A stretch of 64,000 nucleotides of DNA from Trichoplax adhaerens (taxonomy: Eukaryota; Placozoa; Uniplacotomia; Trichoplacea; Trichoplacidae). How positions within the stretch are numbered: the first letter of the stretch is position 1; each line of letters opens with the position of its first letter. The notes beneath the pieces were generated by a model. It was not told where the DNA came from, searched no databases, and was given only the letters and a program-made list of their open reading frames with translations. Where the stretch lies: contig NW_002060978.1 of the NCBI RefSeq assembly GCF_000150275.1, positions 62,001 to 126,000 of the forward strand, given 5' to 3'. A program made the translations under genes and the position numbers. Shown here piece by piece: positions 34,607 to 53,064 of this stretch.

Positions 34607-37600
34607 ATGTCTCTTCGTTGGGCCTTTCATTACAGCCAATGGCAGCCAAGTAAAGAGGTTGTAGCTCGCCAAGACGATATTCTAGTTGTGCAGCATGAGC
34701 AACTCAGCTCTGACTGGGTGTGCTTGCTTGCTGCAGCTTTTAATCAAGAACATGATAGTTGTGCTCTTCTATAGCATGGTGGGGACTGCCTTGAGGGGCT
34801 CTCTTCTCTTACTGCAAAATAAGATTGTACTCATCCAGCATAGATGTAAATCAATTTGAAACCCATCGTTAACACTTTCAGTCTGAGAATACGTCATGCA
34901 GGATTGAAATGACAGTCGTAGCTGGGCATCATGACGACCTTGCTAACCGCAGTAGTTAAACCTTGTTATTTTTCGTATTGTTTAGGAATGGATATTGGCT
35001 GCAAGTTGTTTACAAAAAGAAGAAGCAAATAGGATTAGTCAGTTTATGTTTAAGCGTGATGCAAAAGCAAGTTTGGTAAGTAGCTGTCATTACTGAGTAG
35101 TGTGCATACTAGCAAGTTATATACGGATATGCTAAGGTCAATCCTAGATGCATATTCGATTGGCTGTACTGTAACGTCAGCAAATACATCGAAAGAAATT
35201 TTTGTTCCATCTTATTGGTATGCATTAGACAATCATGATGACATAGCAATAAGATTTGTAGTACGGCTGCAATTGCAGAAGCTACGGGGCGACTGCATTT
35301 GCTCGGGCGTTTTTCCCTTCTTTCAGTTATAAAACAGACGCGTACAAACAACTTACAGTATAATCCATTAGGGTATGCTAATACGAATTGCGCTATGATA
35401 GTTCAGTGGGACTGCTAGACTGCTTCGCTTCCGATTTATGCCAGCATATCACAACTTGATGACTAATCTTATTAATTTTTATTTAAATAGTGTGGTCGAT
35501 TGTTACTGAGGAAAGCTGTCCACGATTTATTGCATTTGCCCTATGACAGGATTCGATTTGATAGGACTGATAAGGGAAAACCTGTTCTGGTGAGGTCAAA
35601 ATGACTGCAAATAAATTCTTTAGTTTTGCTATACTTTACTATTCATCAGTAATGTAAATATACAGTATAGGCAATATCACATCTTTGTACTGTATAATAT
35701 GTAATTTTAACTGAAAATGTGGCATCAAATGTTAACGTTCCCATTGTGCGATTTTAATAGTAATCTACGGCTAGATTACAGTTTGCCTCTATTGATGAGC
35801 TATTTATAGAACTACACAGAACATATTATCACTGCAAATTGAGTTTTTAATTGCAATGGATAATAGAATGCTACCCATCACTAAAATTTATACCATAAAC
35901 GTCATTCCTTATGTGTAATGGGTATGATGCAATTTTAACTAAAAGTGTAGTATCAACGTTAATGTCATCATTTTACAATTTTGGTGCTAATTTATATATC
36001 TCGCTCTTGTGAAATGAACACATCTATGTGTATGCGCTGTTTTATTTCTTGTGTATATCGTCCTCATATTTATACTCGCACAGTAGTATCAAATATTAAG
36101 TTCTCATTTTTACGTTTTCGGTGCTTGGCTATAACTAGAGTGTATAATTTTGTTCAAAACTAAAAGATCAGTTTTTAACAGCAATGATCATTTCTATCCA
36201 CTTTGGGTTGTTTATGCTAGGTCGGAGACAATTCCAACTTATCACTCAACGTATCCCATCAGGTGAGGCTCTATTTGAAGCGCATTCCACTATTATGCAG
36301 TAAATAAACGAAACTTGCAGTATTCTGTAGATTTTGATGATGCCGTATATGCCGTTTAAAATATAAAATTATTCTTACGTGATATTAGCCACGAAATTAG
36401 AGTAATATTAGGAATAATTAATTGAATGTATTCATGGAATGCTCAGTGGATTGAAATTCCTGTAAATACCGCACTAGTCATTTGCATAATTAGTCCTTGT
36501 ATCGATTATTTTGAAGTTTAATAATGACGATGAAATCGTAAATCATTATCTATCGATGCTTATATTTAATACGGCTGTACTCATTTATTTAGGGAGACTT
36601 TACCGTGTTAAGTGCATCTTTCCAGTTCGAGAGTAAGTTGTCCATTTTTAGCTATTACAGCGTTAATATTAATGCATTGATATCCAATATTATACCATTT
36701 CCTCTGCATATTTCATAGATATATAGAGACTTAGCCTTAAGTCTAAATCAATCTCTTGTTATAACTGATTCACTATAGTCGCTAGAGAACGCAGTGATAA
36801 GCAACTTTATTATAACCAATATTTTAAATGATATTTTTACCGTTTTCAGCGGGAATCGACGTTATGAAAGTTGATTGGCTTGGTAAGTTACAATAAATTA
36901 TAGGTTCGATTTATGACAAGCTCACTCACTTTTGGTGAAACTTTGCTAGAACTAGCCTACAAGATATTAAGCTGTTTATTTTAATTACTAGGCAAAGAAG
37001 ATCTTGATCAATTTTTTTATACTATGCGGAAACAATTCACGGATTATGAATGGAGGAGCATTAGGAAATTTTTTACTGAAGAGGAACAATTAGAAGCTTT
37101 CTACAGACATTGGGTAAAGACAACCATAAGATGAAAATTGTTTCTGATGATTGATTGCGTAATTTGTTGTAATGATTTTTGCTGAACCATACGTTGATCT
37201 TTGGATTATATCTGTTAGTGTCTAAAAGAAAGTTACGTTAAAGCATTAGGAATAGGTATCGCCAATGATCTTCGTGCTTTTGAGTTTCATCCACAGGAAG
37301 ATGACGTTCCCGAAAAGGTAAATAGTTATTTCATAGTGCAGCTTTTATGCTAATCACTTGCAAAAAATCATTTTGCAAAATGACTAAATTGCCGGTAACT
37401 AATGGTAATGGTATGATACGTCAGACGATGTAAAGTAACAACATTGTGCACTCGTATTATAATTATCGATAGTATCATTCCTGACCTAACTGAAAGAATT
37501 CTAGTATACATTAAGTACATCATCCAAGATTGACAAACCTTCTGTACTATTCAAAAAATTTACTTTATCAGGGTGTTTTAACAAATACGACGCTGTATGT

Positions 37601-38093
37601 GGATGGAAAGCTACAGGAGAAATGGATATTCGAAGAGTCTAAAGTAAACAAAAAGGTATCGCTACACCAGATGAATAAATTGAGTTGTCTACGAATTCAT
37701 TTAACTGCAGGGTCAAATTCTGAGCTATTAAATCAAATTTGCTATTATAGCATTTAGTAGCTGTGGCCCTTCGCCCGCGCGATAGCATTGATGACAGTTC
37801 AACCAATACGAAGGAGTTAGTATCATATTTTAATGTTATTCTATGTGTTTCTACTATTAAAATTAAAGCACAAATCTTAAAGGTTTATTTTTATACAAAT
37901 AAAGCTAGGATCAGATTGTAATGCTAATTTGTTATTATGCTACAATTTCTTTTCTATTTTAAGAAATATTGCGGCTCCTTTGGTTACACTTTCTTTTCAA
38001 GATCTTGTATCGTCCGCTGTACCTTTCAATGTAGTTGATGACAATTACTGGAACAAGTTCTCAGTGAAAAGTGAAAAGCCTAATTTGGCCTAA
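34607..38093 (+). CDS. AASDHPPT: 4'-phosphopantetheinyl transferase, AASDHPPT type (complete)
   Basis: Eleven exons give 284 residues (human 309): 34607-34657, 34986-35075, 35491-35589, 36221-36262, 36593-36632, 36850-36882, 36992-37113, 37219-37317, 37572-37655, 37751-37815, 37964-38093. The enzyme moves phosphopantetheine from CoA to a serine of acyl-carrier domains (fatty acid synthase, mitochondrial ACP, aminoadipate pathway in animals). Visible family motifs: RWAF near the start, QFMFKRDAKASLCGRLLLR, GKPVL, NVSHQGDF, the metal-binding TGIDVMK (about 107-113) and WCLKESYVKALG (159-170), which holds the catalytic K-E-x-x-x-K. A C-terminal FQDLVSSAVPF also matches the human protein. Several exons are tiny (33, 40 and 42 nt). 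The first donor reads GTTGTA, weaker than the others; reading through it would stop at 34774. Tail to tail with AIFM1, 317 bp apart. Confidence 0.94.
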
Positions 38094-38410
38094 GAATGAT
38101 TTAGCTACATTAAGTGTTCAGCAACAAGAAAAATAATTGTTTACTTCTGACTATAACGTAAACTGGATAACGAAAGAATCGTGCAAAAGCCGCTTTATTT
38201 TCTCCAAAAATAGCCCTAACTGATACATTTAATTTATGCAATTTTACTGTGATGCAAAAAGAATATCCGCTGAATAATTAATAATAATTACTATACTAGA
38301 ATAATTCCTAGCCAACCACTGGACCGAGGATACATGCCCATTTGTTCAATATCCATGATGTATACGAATATTTTGCTTTTGTAGCCTGTTTGGCAGCTAG
38401 AATTTTATAT

Positions 38411-43768
<5,358 letters not shown>

Positions 43769-44039
43769 TTTCAAGTCCAATAAGAAGATTGCTAACGCAC
43801 TTGCTGCTCAATGACTTTTAGCTCGCTCTCATGCAGCCAGCCAAGAATGGTAAGTGATACTTTGGATGGCTCGTTGGAGAGGCGGTGTGACACCGCATCA
43901 CATGTCAACCGACACGGGCGATGTCACTGGCTCTACTGACCGTCAAATTGACGTTCAGGTCTACCGTCAATCCAGTAGACTACAGCCTACCGTTAGTAAC
44001 GGCTGCCTTGCTTGAACGAGTTGAACATCTGTAGCGCCA

Positions 44040-45165
44040 CAGAGGATCATTTGCACATTGTCCTACAGTACACTCCATCGCTGGACTGGACACTGGACAG
44101 TGGACACGGTACGGTAGTGGTATACTGTACTGTAGAGTGAAGGACGGACTACCGTCCACACAGTGTACACTGTACAGTACTGTAGCAGACAAGGAAAATC
44201 CAGCATTGTCCTACAGTACATACTGTACTGTACTGTACCAGAAAAGGAAAATCCAGTTTTGTCCTACTGTACAGTACACGACGTCGTTGGACTGGACTCG
44301 ACAGTGGACACGATGCGGTAGTGGTACAGAGTGAAGGACGGACTAGTGTACAGTACTGTACAGTGTACACCACGTCGTTGGACTGGACTAGACACTGGAC
44401 AGTGGACAGTGGACAGTGAGTGGACACGGTACGGTAGTGGTACAGAGTGAAGGACGGACTACTGTGCTGTGCCAGAAAAGGAAAATCCAGCAGTCGATGA
44501 CATGGACTTCCATCTCTAACACGGACTTCTTCGAGTACAGTACAGTACAGTTGTCTATCGAGTCAATTCCAGTGTCACTGAGGCTCATTGTACTGTACAC
44601 TGTACACTGTACAGCATGTCGTCACACTTCTACAGTATGGTACACTATCTGGGCCACGTAGCATATAGTAATCATACATTTACAGCCAGCACACGAGCAC
44701 CAAAAAAATGAGACGATAGCCATAGACTACTACAAAAGCAAAGTAAAATAAAATGGATCTATCATGTAATCGAATTGATCCGCTACATCTTAGCGATATC
44801 CATTTAAAAGCCATGAATAAACAATCAATCAACAACAGGATTGTACTGTATGCAGCACTGCTGTACAGTACAGTGTATTGTACAGTATGTACTGTACACT
44901 ACAGTAGAGACCCTCTAGGAGAGACATGACAATCTACAGTACTGTACTGTACTGTATTGTTAAAATTAGAGGGTCTCTACAGTACTGTACTGTACACTGT
45001 ACAGTACAGTGATGCATCGAGTACTGTAGTGCACACTAGTCAATGACAGTAGCGTACCGTACTGCAAGTATGAAAAGGAGAATGCAACAGTCTCACAGCA
45101 GGACAGTACTACAGTCTACGGTACCGTACCGGACCGGACCGCACCGGACCGTACCGTACTGGGTC
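44040..45165. repeat. degenerate repeat block rich in TACTGTAC / GTACAGTAC
   Basis: Dense runs of the self-complementary words GTACAGTAC, TACTGTAC and GTACACTGTAC alternate with a longer tandem unit containing GTGGACACGGTACGGTAG, TGGTACAGAGTGAAGGACGG and AGGAAAATCCAG, seen near 44100, 44300 and 44410. At 45118-45160 a period-5 stretch of GTACC/GGACC closes the block. Open frames reported here on both strands are by-products of the symmetric repeats. Confidence 0.75.
44904..44980. repeat. perfect 14-bp inverted repeat within the repeat block
   Basis: GTAGAGACCCTCTA (44904-44917) and TAGAGGGTCTCTAC (44967-44980) are exact reverse complements, separated by 49 nt that themselves contain TACTGTAC runs. 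The outer flanks are also largely complementary because of the TACTGTAC words, so a long foldback is possible. Confidence 0.7.
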
Positions 45166-45836
45166 TCGACGGTAATGTTCCCCCCTCAAGACTCAGCGTT
45201 CCATCGACTGCTAATTAGGACTGGAAACTCTCCTCGGATGGACGGACTTTGCATACCATATTGGGCCGAAAATGTGGGAAAAATAGTGACTCAGTATGGA
45301 TCTTTCGTGCCTGTTTTCTAAATCACTTGTACTCATTTAAATAACATTCATGATCGAAATAGACTCCTTCTACGTAGAGCTTAGTAACAGGTAATGGAAT
45401 GCAATGTAAAATGAACCGAGTAAAAATCAGTCCTTTCAGAATCCACTCTCTCCATACTAAAGTACTATGATAATGAAGTGTTGGATACCATTTCTTGGCA
45501 AAATCAAGTCCAATGTCTGTCCGTCCAACTGAAGTTCAAGTCCTGGTATGTTTTTTCTCCTACTGTACTGCACATCTTGGATAAATTGTTAGCAAAATGA
45601 ATGTCACTAATACACACTTAAATTGATATAGATAAGCGACATTCTTTTCATCAAGATTGTGGATAAAGAATCTGGCTGGATTGAATATTGGAACAAATCC
45701 ATGAGGAGTCGTTAACCCTTAGCTGTCAATGACTTTGTGTTGAATACCACAGCAAGCGTAGTAATGTATTGACTAGCAAGGGTCTGTTCTAACCGGCCAC
45801 GACAGACCAGTGCTCGTCGATACAAAACTAGCCAAC

Positions 45837-48507
45837 ATGGCGAACAACAAAATCTGGCTAGTAATGACACTTTTAGTCATCATTTCCTTATGGGGCTTGT
45901 CGGATAGTGCTAAAAAGAAAGAAAAGAAAGAGGTAAGCATGGATGCATCCTTGCTAGAAGGATAAAAACAAGACTACAGATGTACAGTAGTTGGCCCAAT
46001 CGGTCGATCGCTACTCTGGCGGGTTATCGATGCTACCGGCAGTTGACCAGTCAGGCCAGTCTGCTCATCGACAAACCTATCTGCCAAAGCTTGATGCGGT
46101 CCTGTCGTTTCCGTGTAAGCCACTCAACTTTTACCATCTTCTTTTGATAGGCTCAATTAAATAATAAAATCAAGCAGTTATTAGAATGGAATATGAGACG
46201 ATCGATTATTCGTATGAATGGCGAAAAGTTTAAAACTTACATCAAAAGTGGACCTCGAAATTATTCCGTCATCGTCATGTTGACGGCGTTAGCTCCTCAA
46301 CGTCAATGCTCCATTTGCAGGTTGTTCACCGTCATCAATTCAATTCAATTCAGCTTATAACATGATAATGAAATCATGATAGAATGAAGAATAACAGTCA
46401 ATCATGTTTGTATATTGCGGAAGAGATTGCTCTATCATACGAGATCATGAAATGCTTTGATCTCTTTAAGTTAACAGTTTGCAGACATGCTCCATTTTAG
46501 TTGCAAAATAATCTTGTAATCAATCTGGATAAAGTACTCTACGTTACAAGTGGTACAATATCTTACTGAGAAAACTCTGGATACTTTGTTTAAAGAATAT
46601 GCAAGTAGTCATAGTTGTATTACAGTAGATTACAGTTAGTATCCTATCTTTACTGACTAGGTTCTGTCTAGTGGCTTATGCTATTCCGATCCGCTTGATT
46701 TGTAATATTCCTTCTACGCTATTTTGCCTATTTCATATGACAGGGTCGCAAACGATGAATATAAGGTTGTCGCTGACTCATGGAGAACGTCGCAAATGTA
46801 TTCTTCTAAACTTTTCTTTGCTGTAGTAGATTTTGATGAGGGCCAGGATGTATTCGCTACGGTAAGGAATACATCATTATCACTTATGACGTATCTTACA
46901 CACTTGTTGGTAGAATCAAAGTGTTGTTAACAAACTGTGGTTGTAAAATGTACATGCACAAAATCTTCATGACGATTCTGTCACCTAAGACCTATTTCAA
47001 CTTTTCCTAATGCAACCCAATTGGATCAAATAGCTCAAGTTACAATCTGCCCCTACCTTTATCCATTTTCCTCCTCGAGGCGGTCGAAAGAAAGCAGATA
47101 CGTTTGATATACAAAGGTAATAATTTGTTATTACTGCTAGCGCTTTACTTCTACTACTACGAAATGATTCATTAGTAAAATGCACATGATAAATTCTTCT
47201 TTACACGAGTGGAAGGATTGAATACATTGTTAGGTCTACATTAACGTAATGATCAAGTGGGGTTCATATAGGGTAGCGTTGTAAACTGCTCCGATGATTA
47301 TGAGACTTGTTGCTGCTGGAGCACTGTTGACTACATTGTAATCAATCACAACCATGGGTGACGGACCTGCTTATCAACATAAGTTTATATTAAACAGGCA
47401 TGGAATATCTGCTGAAGGCATGGCTAAATGGATAGGTGAAAGAACTGACATCCATGTAAGTAACATACTTGTAGGTTATACACTATCAGGTCCAAGTGGC
47501 AATAGAGTCTTCTAACTTTATCATACCATTTCATTAGATCCACGTCTTTAGGCCACCAAACTATGCCGGTACATTAGCTCTCGGTTTTCTTCTCACACTC
47601 ATTGGCAGCTTGCTGTACATGAGGCGAAAGAATTTAGAATTTTTGTACAACAAATCTTACTGGGCTATGGCAGCACTGGTGAGTTGACTTAGCTATTAAG
47701 TTGGTTCACTTTCTAACCAAGTTCTTAATAATCTAGTTAGAGTATTGCGTTCATCGCATTTGATACGATGATCACTTTAAGTACAGTGGTAGCTTCTACG
47801 TTAGATAGATAGCTGACGTTGCTCTCTTATTGTCCTTCATTTAGTTTATCGTATACTGTATGACATCGGGACAAATGTGGAATCATATACGTGGACCACC
47901 CTACGCTCCGCGCAACCCTCAAACCGGAGAAATTTCCTATTTCCATGGTGGTAGTCAGGGCCAGTTTATCGTTGAAACTCATATTGTTGCGATTTTATGT
48001 ATCCTTTTAAATCAAGTTTGAATGTATTCCATAGAGTCTTCAGAAAACTATATGTATTAGTCAATAGAATAAGTTTCCTGAATGGATTGTCTTTACATGT
48101 TGATAAAAGCTGTCTACTAATGATAACTTGCCGAACAATCCTTAACTTCATGTTCCGTAAAGATGTAATATTTTTTTTTGGCGTTTTGATACTGAACGAG
48201 AAAGTGCCGACAACAGACGACTCACGCAAGAAACAACGTAAGCGCATGGACAATTTCGATAATATTTTCATCAGCTGTACGAAACTGATACAGTCTTCTT
48301 ACTATTTCCTATATAGTGTTTGCTATGGCTGGTCTGGGCATCGTGATATTTTTCTTTAGTTTACTGCTATCTATATTCCGATCAAAATATCACGGATATC
48401 CATACAGGTGTGTGATTAAACTAGTTTTTCTCTACTCTGTTCGTGTACGGGTAGAAGAAAGATTCTCATTAGATTTATCATTATTTTTTAGCTTGCTTAT
48501 CAGATGA
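45837..48507 (+). CDS. MAGT1: OST3/OST6-type oligosaccharyltransferase subunit (MAGT1/TUSC3), complete
   Basis: Ten exons give 331 residues (human MAGT1 335, TUSC3 348): 45837-45932, 46151-46320, 46744-46861, 47040-47116, 47398-47455, 47538-47678, 47845-47998, 48163-48237, 48317-48407, 48492-48507. An N-terminal signal peptide (about 1-25) precedes a lumenal thioredoxin-like domain with the redox motif CSIC (85-88), [16 protein letters not shown] and [12 protein letters not shown]. Four transmembrane segments follow; between them lie [25 protein letters not shown] and the C-terminal [15 protein letters not shown]. In animals this subunit of the STT3B complex holds acceptor proteins by mixed disulphides during N-glycosylation in the ER; a magnesium-transport role has also been reported. 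A single gene equally related to MAGT1 and TUSC3 is likely, so the symbol is a class label. The final exon codes for only four residues plus the stop. Confidence 0.95.
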
Positions 48508-50131
48508 AAATATTTCTGGTGGAAGCCCTAATGCCTATAGGAAGACTTTGTAATAAGTCGTTTATTTGAATCACTTCATTATCAAATTTGATCGTCTATC
48601 AACGGTTATATATCTTTACCTATTAATTAATTCCTCCCCACACTCTATAGCTGGTTGTAACTATATTTGCTGTATATCTGTCCCTGCAATTTACTGTATA
48701 TCTCCTTTTAATAATACAATAACTGTAAGGATGGAATTTTTATATGCACTGAAGGGAAATAAATGCAGTCAAATACCATAAAAAAATGTGGGGAGGTTAA
48801 TACTTCTATGGGTAATGCATACACCATAGTCTTGACTCTTTCCGTTCTGCTGTAGTATTTAATGCCACTACTTTCATGAATGAATAATGTTTATAATGAT
48901 TCCGTTATAAAAATTATTATCCAGCCTCTAGAAGACGCAGTAGACTATCGTCAAATTGACAAAAACAAATTTTTAACGTTAAAACTGTAGCAACATCACC
49001 ATATGCAGCCTATGTTATAGACTAACTAATGGTAATGGAGAAATATAATCACAGATAATAGTAATTTTCTCAAATTTATAAGTTACAGTTTGTTGAATGA
49101 TCAATCATTTTGCCAAAGACTTTGAAATTAGTATCCCTATTGACAAAGTTACTCGTTCATGATATGTGAAAATCCTCATCATTATGTAATATAAATAGTA
49201 TCAGTAATGAATTTGCTCGCTAGCCGGATTGCTTTGGCAAAATATAAATTCTTTGAACTGTAAATTGCTCAGTGGTCACTATACATTATGGATTTCATTG
49301 GATTAATGTGAACATTTATACCCTTCTTAAAGAATCTGGACTGCGAAATAATCACCTACAGTACATAAAGCACATCTAGATTGAACTAACTAATAGTGCT
49401 AGTTATGTAGCGGTTGAATTAAGTAGGGAATAAGTAGGCTAAGATAAACAGGTATTTCTAATTGTCCTCTTAGTAGTCAGGAACCATTCAGAGTAGTCAG
49501 TTAATTTCAGTTCCAATACAGAATTATTATACAGCCATGCACTATGTAGAAATTATTCTGGCGTTTGCAGATTTAGCTGTTGAGTTTAGCATACGTGCAT
49601 ATCATGAAAGTGGGGTGTTAACGCCGACAAAAGTATCCATAATGACTCTTATTTGCTTATGTACAGTATGAAAAATATCAAACTATAAAATAAGAAAATG
49701 AATTTAGTTTTTCAAGCTTTTACTTGATTATAATTACAGATTGATTACAATGCAAGTAGTAATTGATAGCATACGACAATTGTAGAAGAAAATACGCTTA
49801 CACGTGAGACTCTTATCACTTTAAAAGTTATGAATGTAGCAAAAATAATGTAGTACTGTAGAGAATAGTTGTATATAGCGTTGATTTTGCTAGGACCTAA
49901 AAAATACCTGCAACGATCTATCAAAATTTTAAAATTATGTAATACATAAACTATCTTATCTGGGTCAAAATTAATTTTGCCAGTGACCATAGAGCAGTTA
50001 TATATTTAACCAACGCGAGATAAATACATTCTAATATCAAAACAATTCATTAGTACGGCTGATTTCCTTCAATATGAGTATGGATAGGATAGCTATAAGC
50101 TTGTCTTTCATCAGAGTCTCAATAATAGTCC
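48508..50131. other. convergent spacer, nothing recognised
   Basis: AT-rich DNA between the stop of the MAGT1-like gene and the stop of the coiled-coil gene. It should hold both 3' untranslated regions. AATAAA at 48758 could be a polyadenylation signal of the upstream gene. No exon or RNA gene was recognised. Confidence 0.45.
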
Positions 50132-53064
50132 TTAAAAGAATAACCAAAATAAGGAAACAAAAATTGGAGCATTCTTTTGCAAATCTTGTTGGCGGGAAAA
50201 ATTTGGATCTAATTGATTTTCGTAGTTCTCCAGAACATCTTTCAATTTACGATTATCGTTTAAAACATTTATGATCTCTTTCTCTTTTTGCTCAATCACA
50301 ATTCGTAATTGTTCTCGTCGCTCCTCTGCATCCACCAACATATCTTTGCATTGGGTTAACATTTGACGACATTGCTCTCCTTCTGTTTTAGCTTCTTGTA
50401 GAAATTCCTGAGTATGTTGTAAAGATTGCATAATGTTGTTGTTATCATCTTTGGCATGCTGTAATTCTTGCATACAACAGACAACTTGCGATTTTAGCTC
50501 ATGATTCTTTTCATTTAATTGATCTATTTTTAAGTCTTTCTCTTTCAATAATGCTTGCAATTGAACGGATTCTTGTTTTTGTAGTTGCAACTCTTCTTCG
50601 CGTTCTATCAAGGTTTCCTTAAGCGCTTGAACTTCTTCTTTATATATTGCATATTCTACTTCTCTTTCATCTGATTCTTTGATTAATGCTTGATTTGTTT
50701 GCGTCATATTGGATAATTCATGCGCTGTCTGCTTTTGTAAAGCTAGTAATTCTTCTTTTTCCTTCTTTATTTGTTCTAATCGTTCCTTGGCTTCTTTTAA
50801 GGATGATCGAAAGCCATCAACGGTATCTTCATGTTCAGTAATGGTCGATAAACCATTACTTGTAGATTGATTTCCATCCGTTAAATCTTGACCTGTGCTT
50901 TGCTCCTTTGAAATATGAAATATTAAGAGGTTATTGGTAGTTACCAAAGGATATTATGAGGACAAAGACTTTGAAATAAACCTAATAGATTCTTAAAGTA
51001 GTATACACGAGATCGAGTAATTCAGTTTAAGAGACTTTCACTCATTAAATTAAATGGTTATTGAGATTTCTTCTTAACGGATGTTTTGCCAACTATTTTG
51101 AGATCATGGTCAGGGCTGATTACAACGGAATCATCTACATAGCGACAATAATTTTAAAGGTGGAACTAGCCATTGCCATAAGCTATGGCAAGTAGCTTTA
51201 AACCATAACTAACCGTAATTATAGCAAGATTACTTGATTTTTTATTTGACTGTAATTTATCTTACGTATTATAACCATAGGATGGGTTATGGGGTTATGT
51301 GAAACACTTGAAATTTATCGATCCTATTGATGATGTTGTAAAGTTTACATCGTATCCTTCTAACTTCTAACTTATCTGTTAATCCCTAAAATACTAATCA
51401 TGCTGATGGTATCTTACTCGATGGAATTGATGATATATATTACAAATTAATGAAGACACTAAGGTTAAAGGCTATATACTTACAATTCCTGATAAATCAT
51501 CAATTTCAATCAAGGAATCATTCATGCTTTTAGTAAGACGAAGACCTTCTTGGGATTCCTATGTTGTTCGAAATAAAAGCTGGTTATCGTTAAAGAACAC
51601 AAATCAGCCATAATAACTGCTTGGCTTCCATAACAAGCTTAACTTTAAATTGAATAACAACTATTTCTGACTAATTTTAACTACCTATGTAAGAGAAGAT
51701 TACAAACAGTATTCTATTGTAGATCATCTGCAGTCCAATCGGAAGCGGGAAATAGAACAAACTTATACTGTTAAACTGCTCGCTTTTCTACTTTATGATA
51801 TTTAAATTATTTTACAGCTTTACTAGCAAGTAGATGATATACCAATATCAGTCTCTACTCGATATCATAGTAAGTTATATACTTTCCGAGGAAGCTAGAT
51901 CGTAAATCAACATAAATAGTTAAACACATCTATTACCGCAACAATCTTGCCTATATACATACTTCGCATCTCAAAAGCTATATCCTTCTTAAGCAACTGG
52001 ATCGTAAACTAACATATTAAAACAAACCTATTTAACCTCTAGGATCTCGCCTATACTCCATACTGTCATAATTTTTATACTTTACAATTTCTAGAAGCGT
52101 ATTTTAGCCTAGCTGCTAGTAATTGGATCTTAAATCAACATATTGAAGCAAATCTACCAAGCCTCCTGATCTTTACTGCAATAGTTATACAATGTATTTT
52201 GATAGCAATTGCATCGTGAACCGACACATGTAAACTACTTTATTTAATACCTACGAACTTGCCCATTCTTCATACTGTAACAGTTATATTGCTATAAGTA
52301 ACTGGATTGTAAATTAGTATATCTAAGCTATCCTATTTGATTTCTATAATCTTACGTATACTCGATATCGTAGTATGTCCAACGATTACTAGACATAGTT
52401 AAGAATTTAGCATATATCTGACTTTATGAACTTGCAAAATATGCCCAGATTCAGCAGCTTTGAATATACAACAATTCTTGTAATTACCAGACTTTACCCT
52501 CATTCTACAGTACTATAGAAATCTTATTCTCAGTTTCATAATATTCATCAGCGCAAGTATCTTACCTCTGGGATAGGGCTGGAAGGGAAAATACCTCCAC
52601 TGCTTCTACTTCGCTTTAACGATAAATCCTATAAGATTTGGCGGTATAAAATCCAGGATTAGCAAGTGAGTTTATTATGTAAAGATTTCTTATTTTGAAC
52701 ATTCGTGCAACATAAAATATACTCCAAGGCGAAACTGCAATAATCACAGATCAATTTCTATTGCTTATGCTATGCAATTCGTCACCGTACATAAAATGGC
52801 AAGTATGAATTACCCTTTGGAATGGCGAACTTTGTACAATCAAAGTCTGCAAAGCGGTATCAAGCCAACCGCTATAGTAGGGAAATATTCATTATATTAA
52901 AAACATACGAAAGAATCCAAGGAAGACATAAGTAATAAGAGAGAAACTCATATTTATTTTGGAAGAGGCTAAGAATCACTAGCCTGTGATACTTACCCAA
53001 GTGGGGATAATTTATTCGCCGATTCTTCGGCTCCGGTATTATCCGAATTACCAGGCATAGTATC
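50132..53064 (-). CDS. coiled-coil protein of unknown family (5' end not resolved)
   Basis: Five minus-strand exons join in one frame: 52997-53064, 52814-52871, 52566-52613, 51484-51558 and the large last exon 50132-50905 (257 residues plus stop). The first four code for a Ser/Pro/Gly-rich region, including GGWLDTALQTLIVQ and a basic RRSRSS patch. The last exon is one long coiled coil of Glu/Lys/Gln/Leu heptads (for example LKEAKERLEQIKKEKEELLA) from about its residue 35 to 225. It ends in a short hydrophobic run, APIFVSLFWLFF, right before the stop. I do not recognise the family; the shape recalls golgin-like or trafficking scaffolds, but nothing specific supports that. A first exon with a start codon must lie above 53064; a possible 30-nt exon near 54045-54075 has no ATG. 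The hydrophobic end could be a tail anchor, or a missed splice site. Confidence 0.7.
51840..52390. repeat. tandem array, about five units near 100 bp, in coiled-coil gene intron
   Basis: The block AACTGGATCGTAAATCAACATA recurs in diverged form near 51897, 51999, 52121, 52208 and 52300, each followed by CTATTTAA, a CTTGCC or CTCGCC word and CATACTGTAATAG. Spacing is 87-122 bp. It fills most of the intron between exons 51484-51558 and 52566-52613. Confidence 0.65.

Larger units (their letters stand above)
43769..45836. promoter_or_regulatory. divergent spacer between AIFM1 and MAGT1-like gene
   Basis: Two genes transcribed away from each other share this 2.07-kb spacer, so it must hold both promoters. 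It is less AT-rich than the rest of the window. About half of it (44040-45165) is low-complexity, self-complementary sequence listed separately. Nearest to AIFM1 is a CG-containing stretch (43850-43990) with inverted copies of CCGTCAA/TTGACG. No coding exon was recognised. Confidence 0.4.

Noticed and set aside
34520-34774. 84-codon open frame extending AASDHPPT exon 1
   Set aside because: After SKE at 34657 it leaves the family sequence; exon 2 at 34986 continues the homology, so this is intron read-through.
44137-44661. Several overlapping open frames on both strands at 44-44.7 kb
   Set aside because: They exist on both strands because the underlying GTACAGTAC repeats are self-complementary and avoid stop codons; the peptides are repetitive (TVQCT-like) and without domains.
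48316-48507. 63-codon open frame read straight through 48407
   Set aside because: It runs through a GT-AG intron of the MAGT1-like gene; the spliced version ends YPYSLLIR, matching the family end.
50074-50274. Plus-strand open frame opposite the coiled-coil exon
   Set aside because: Shadow of the real minus-strand coding sequence; no domain.
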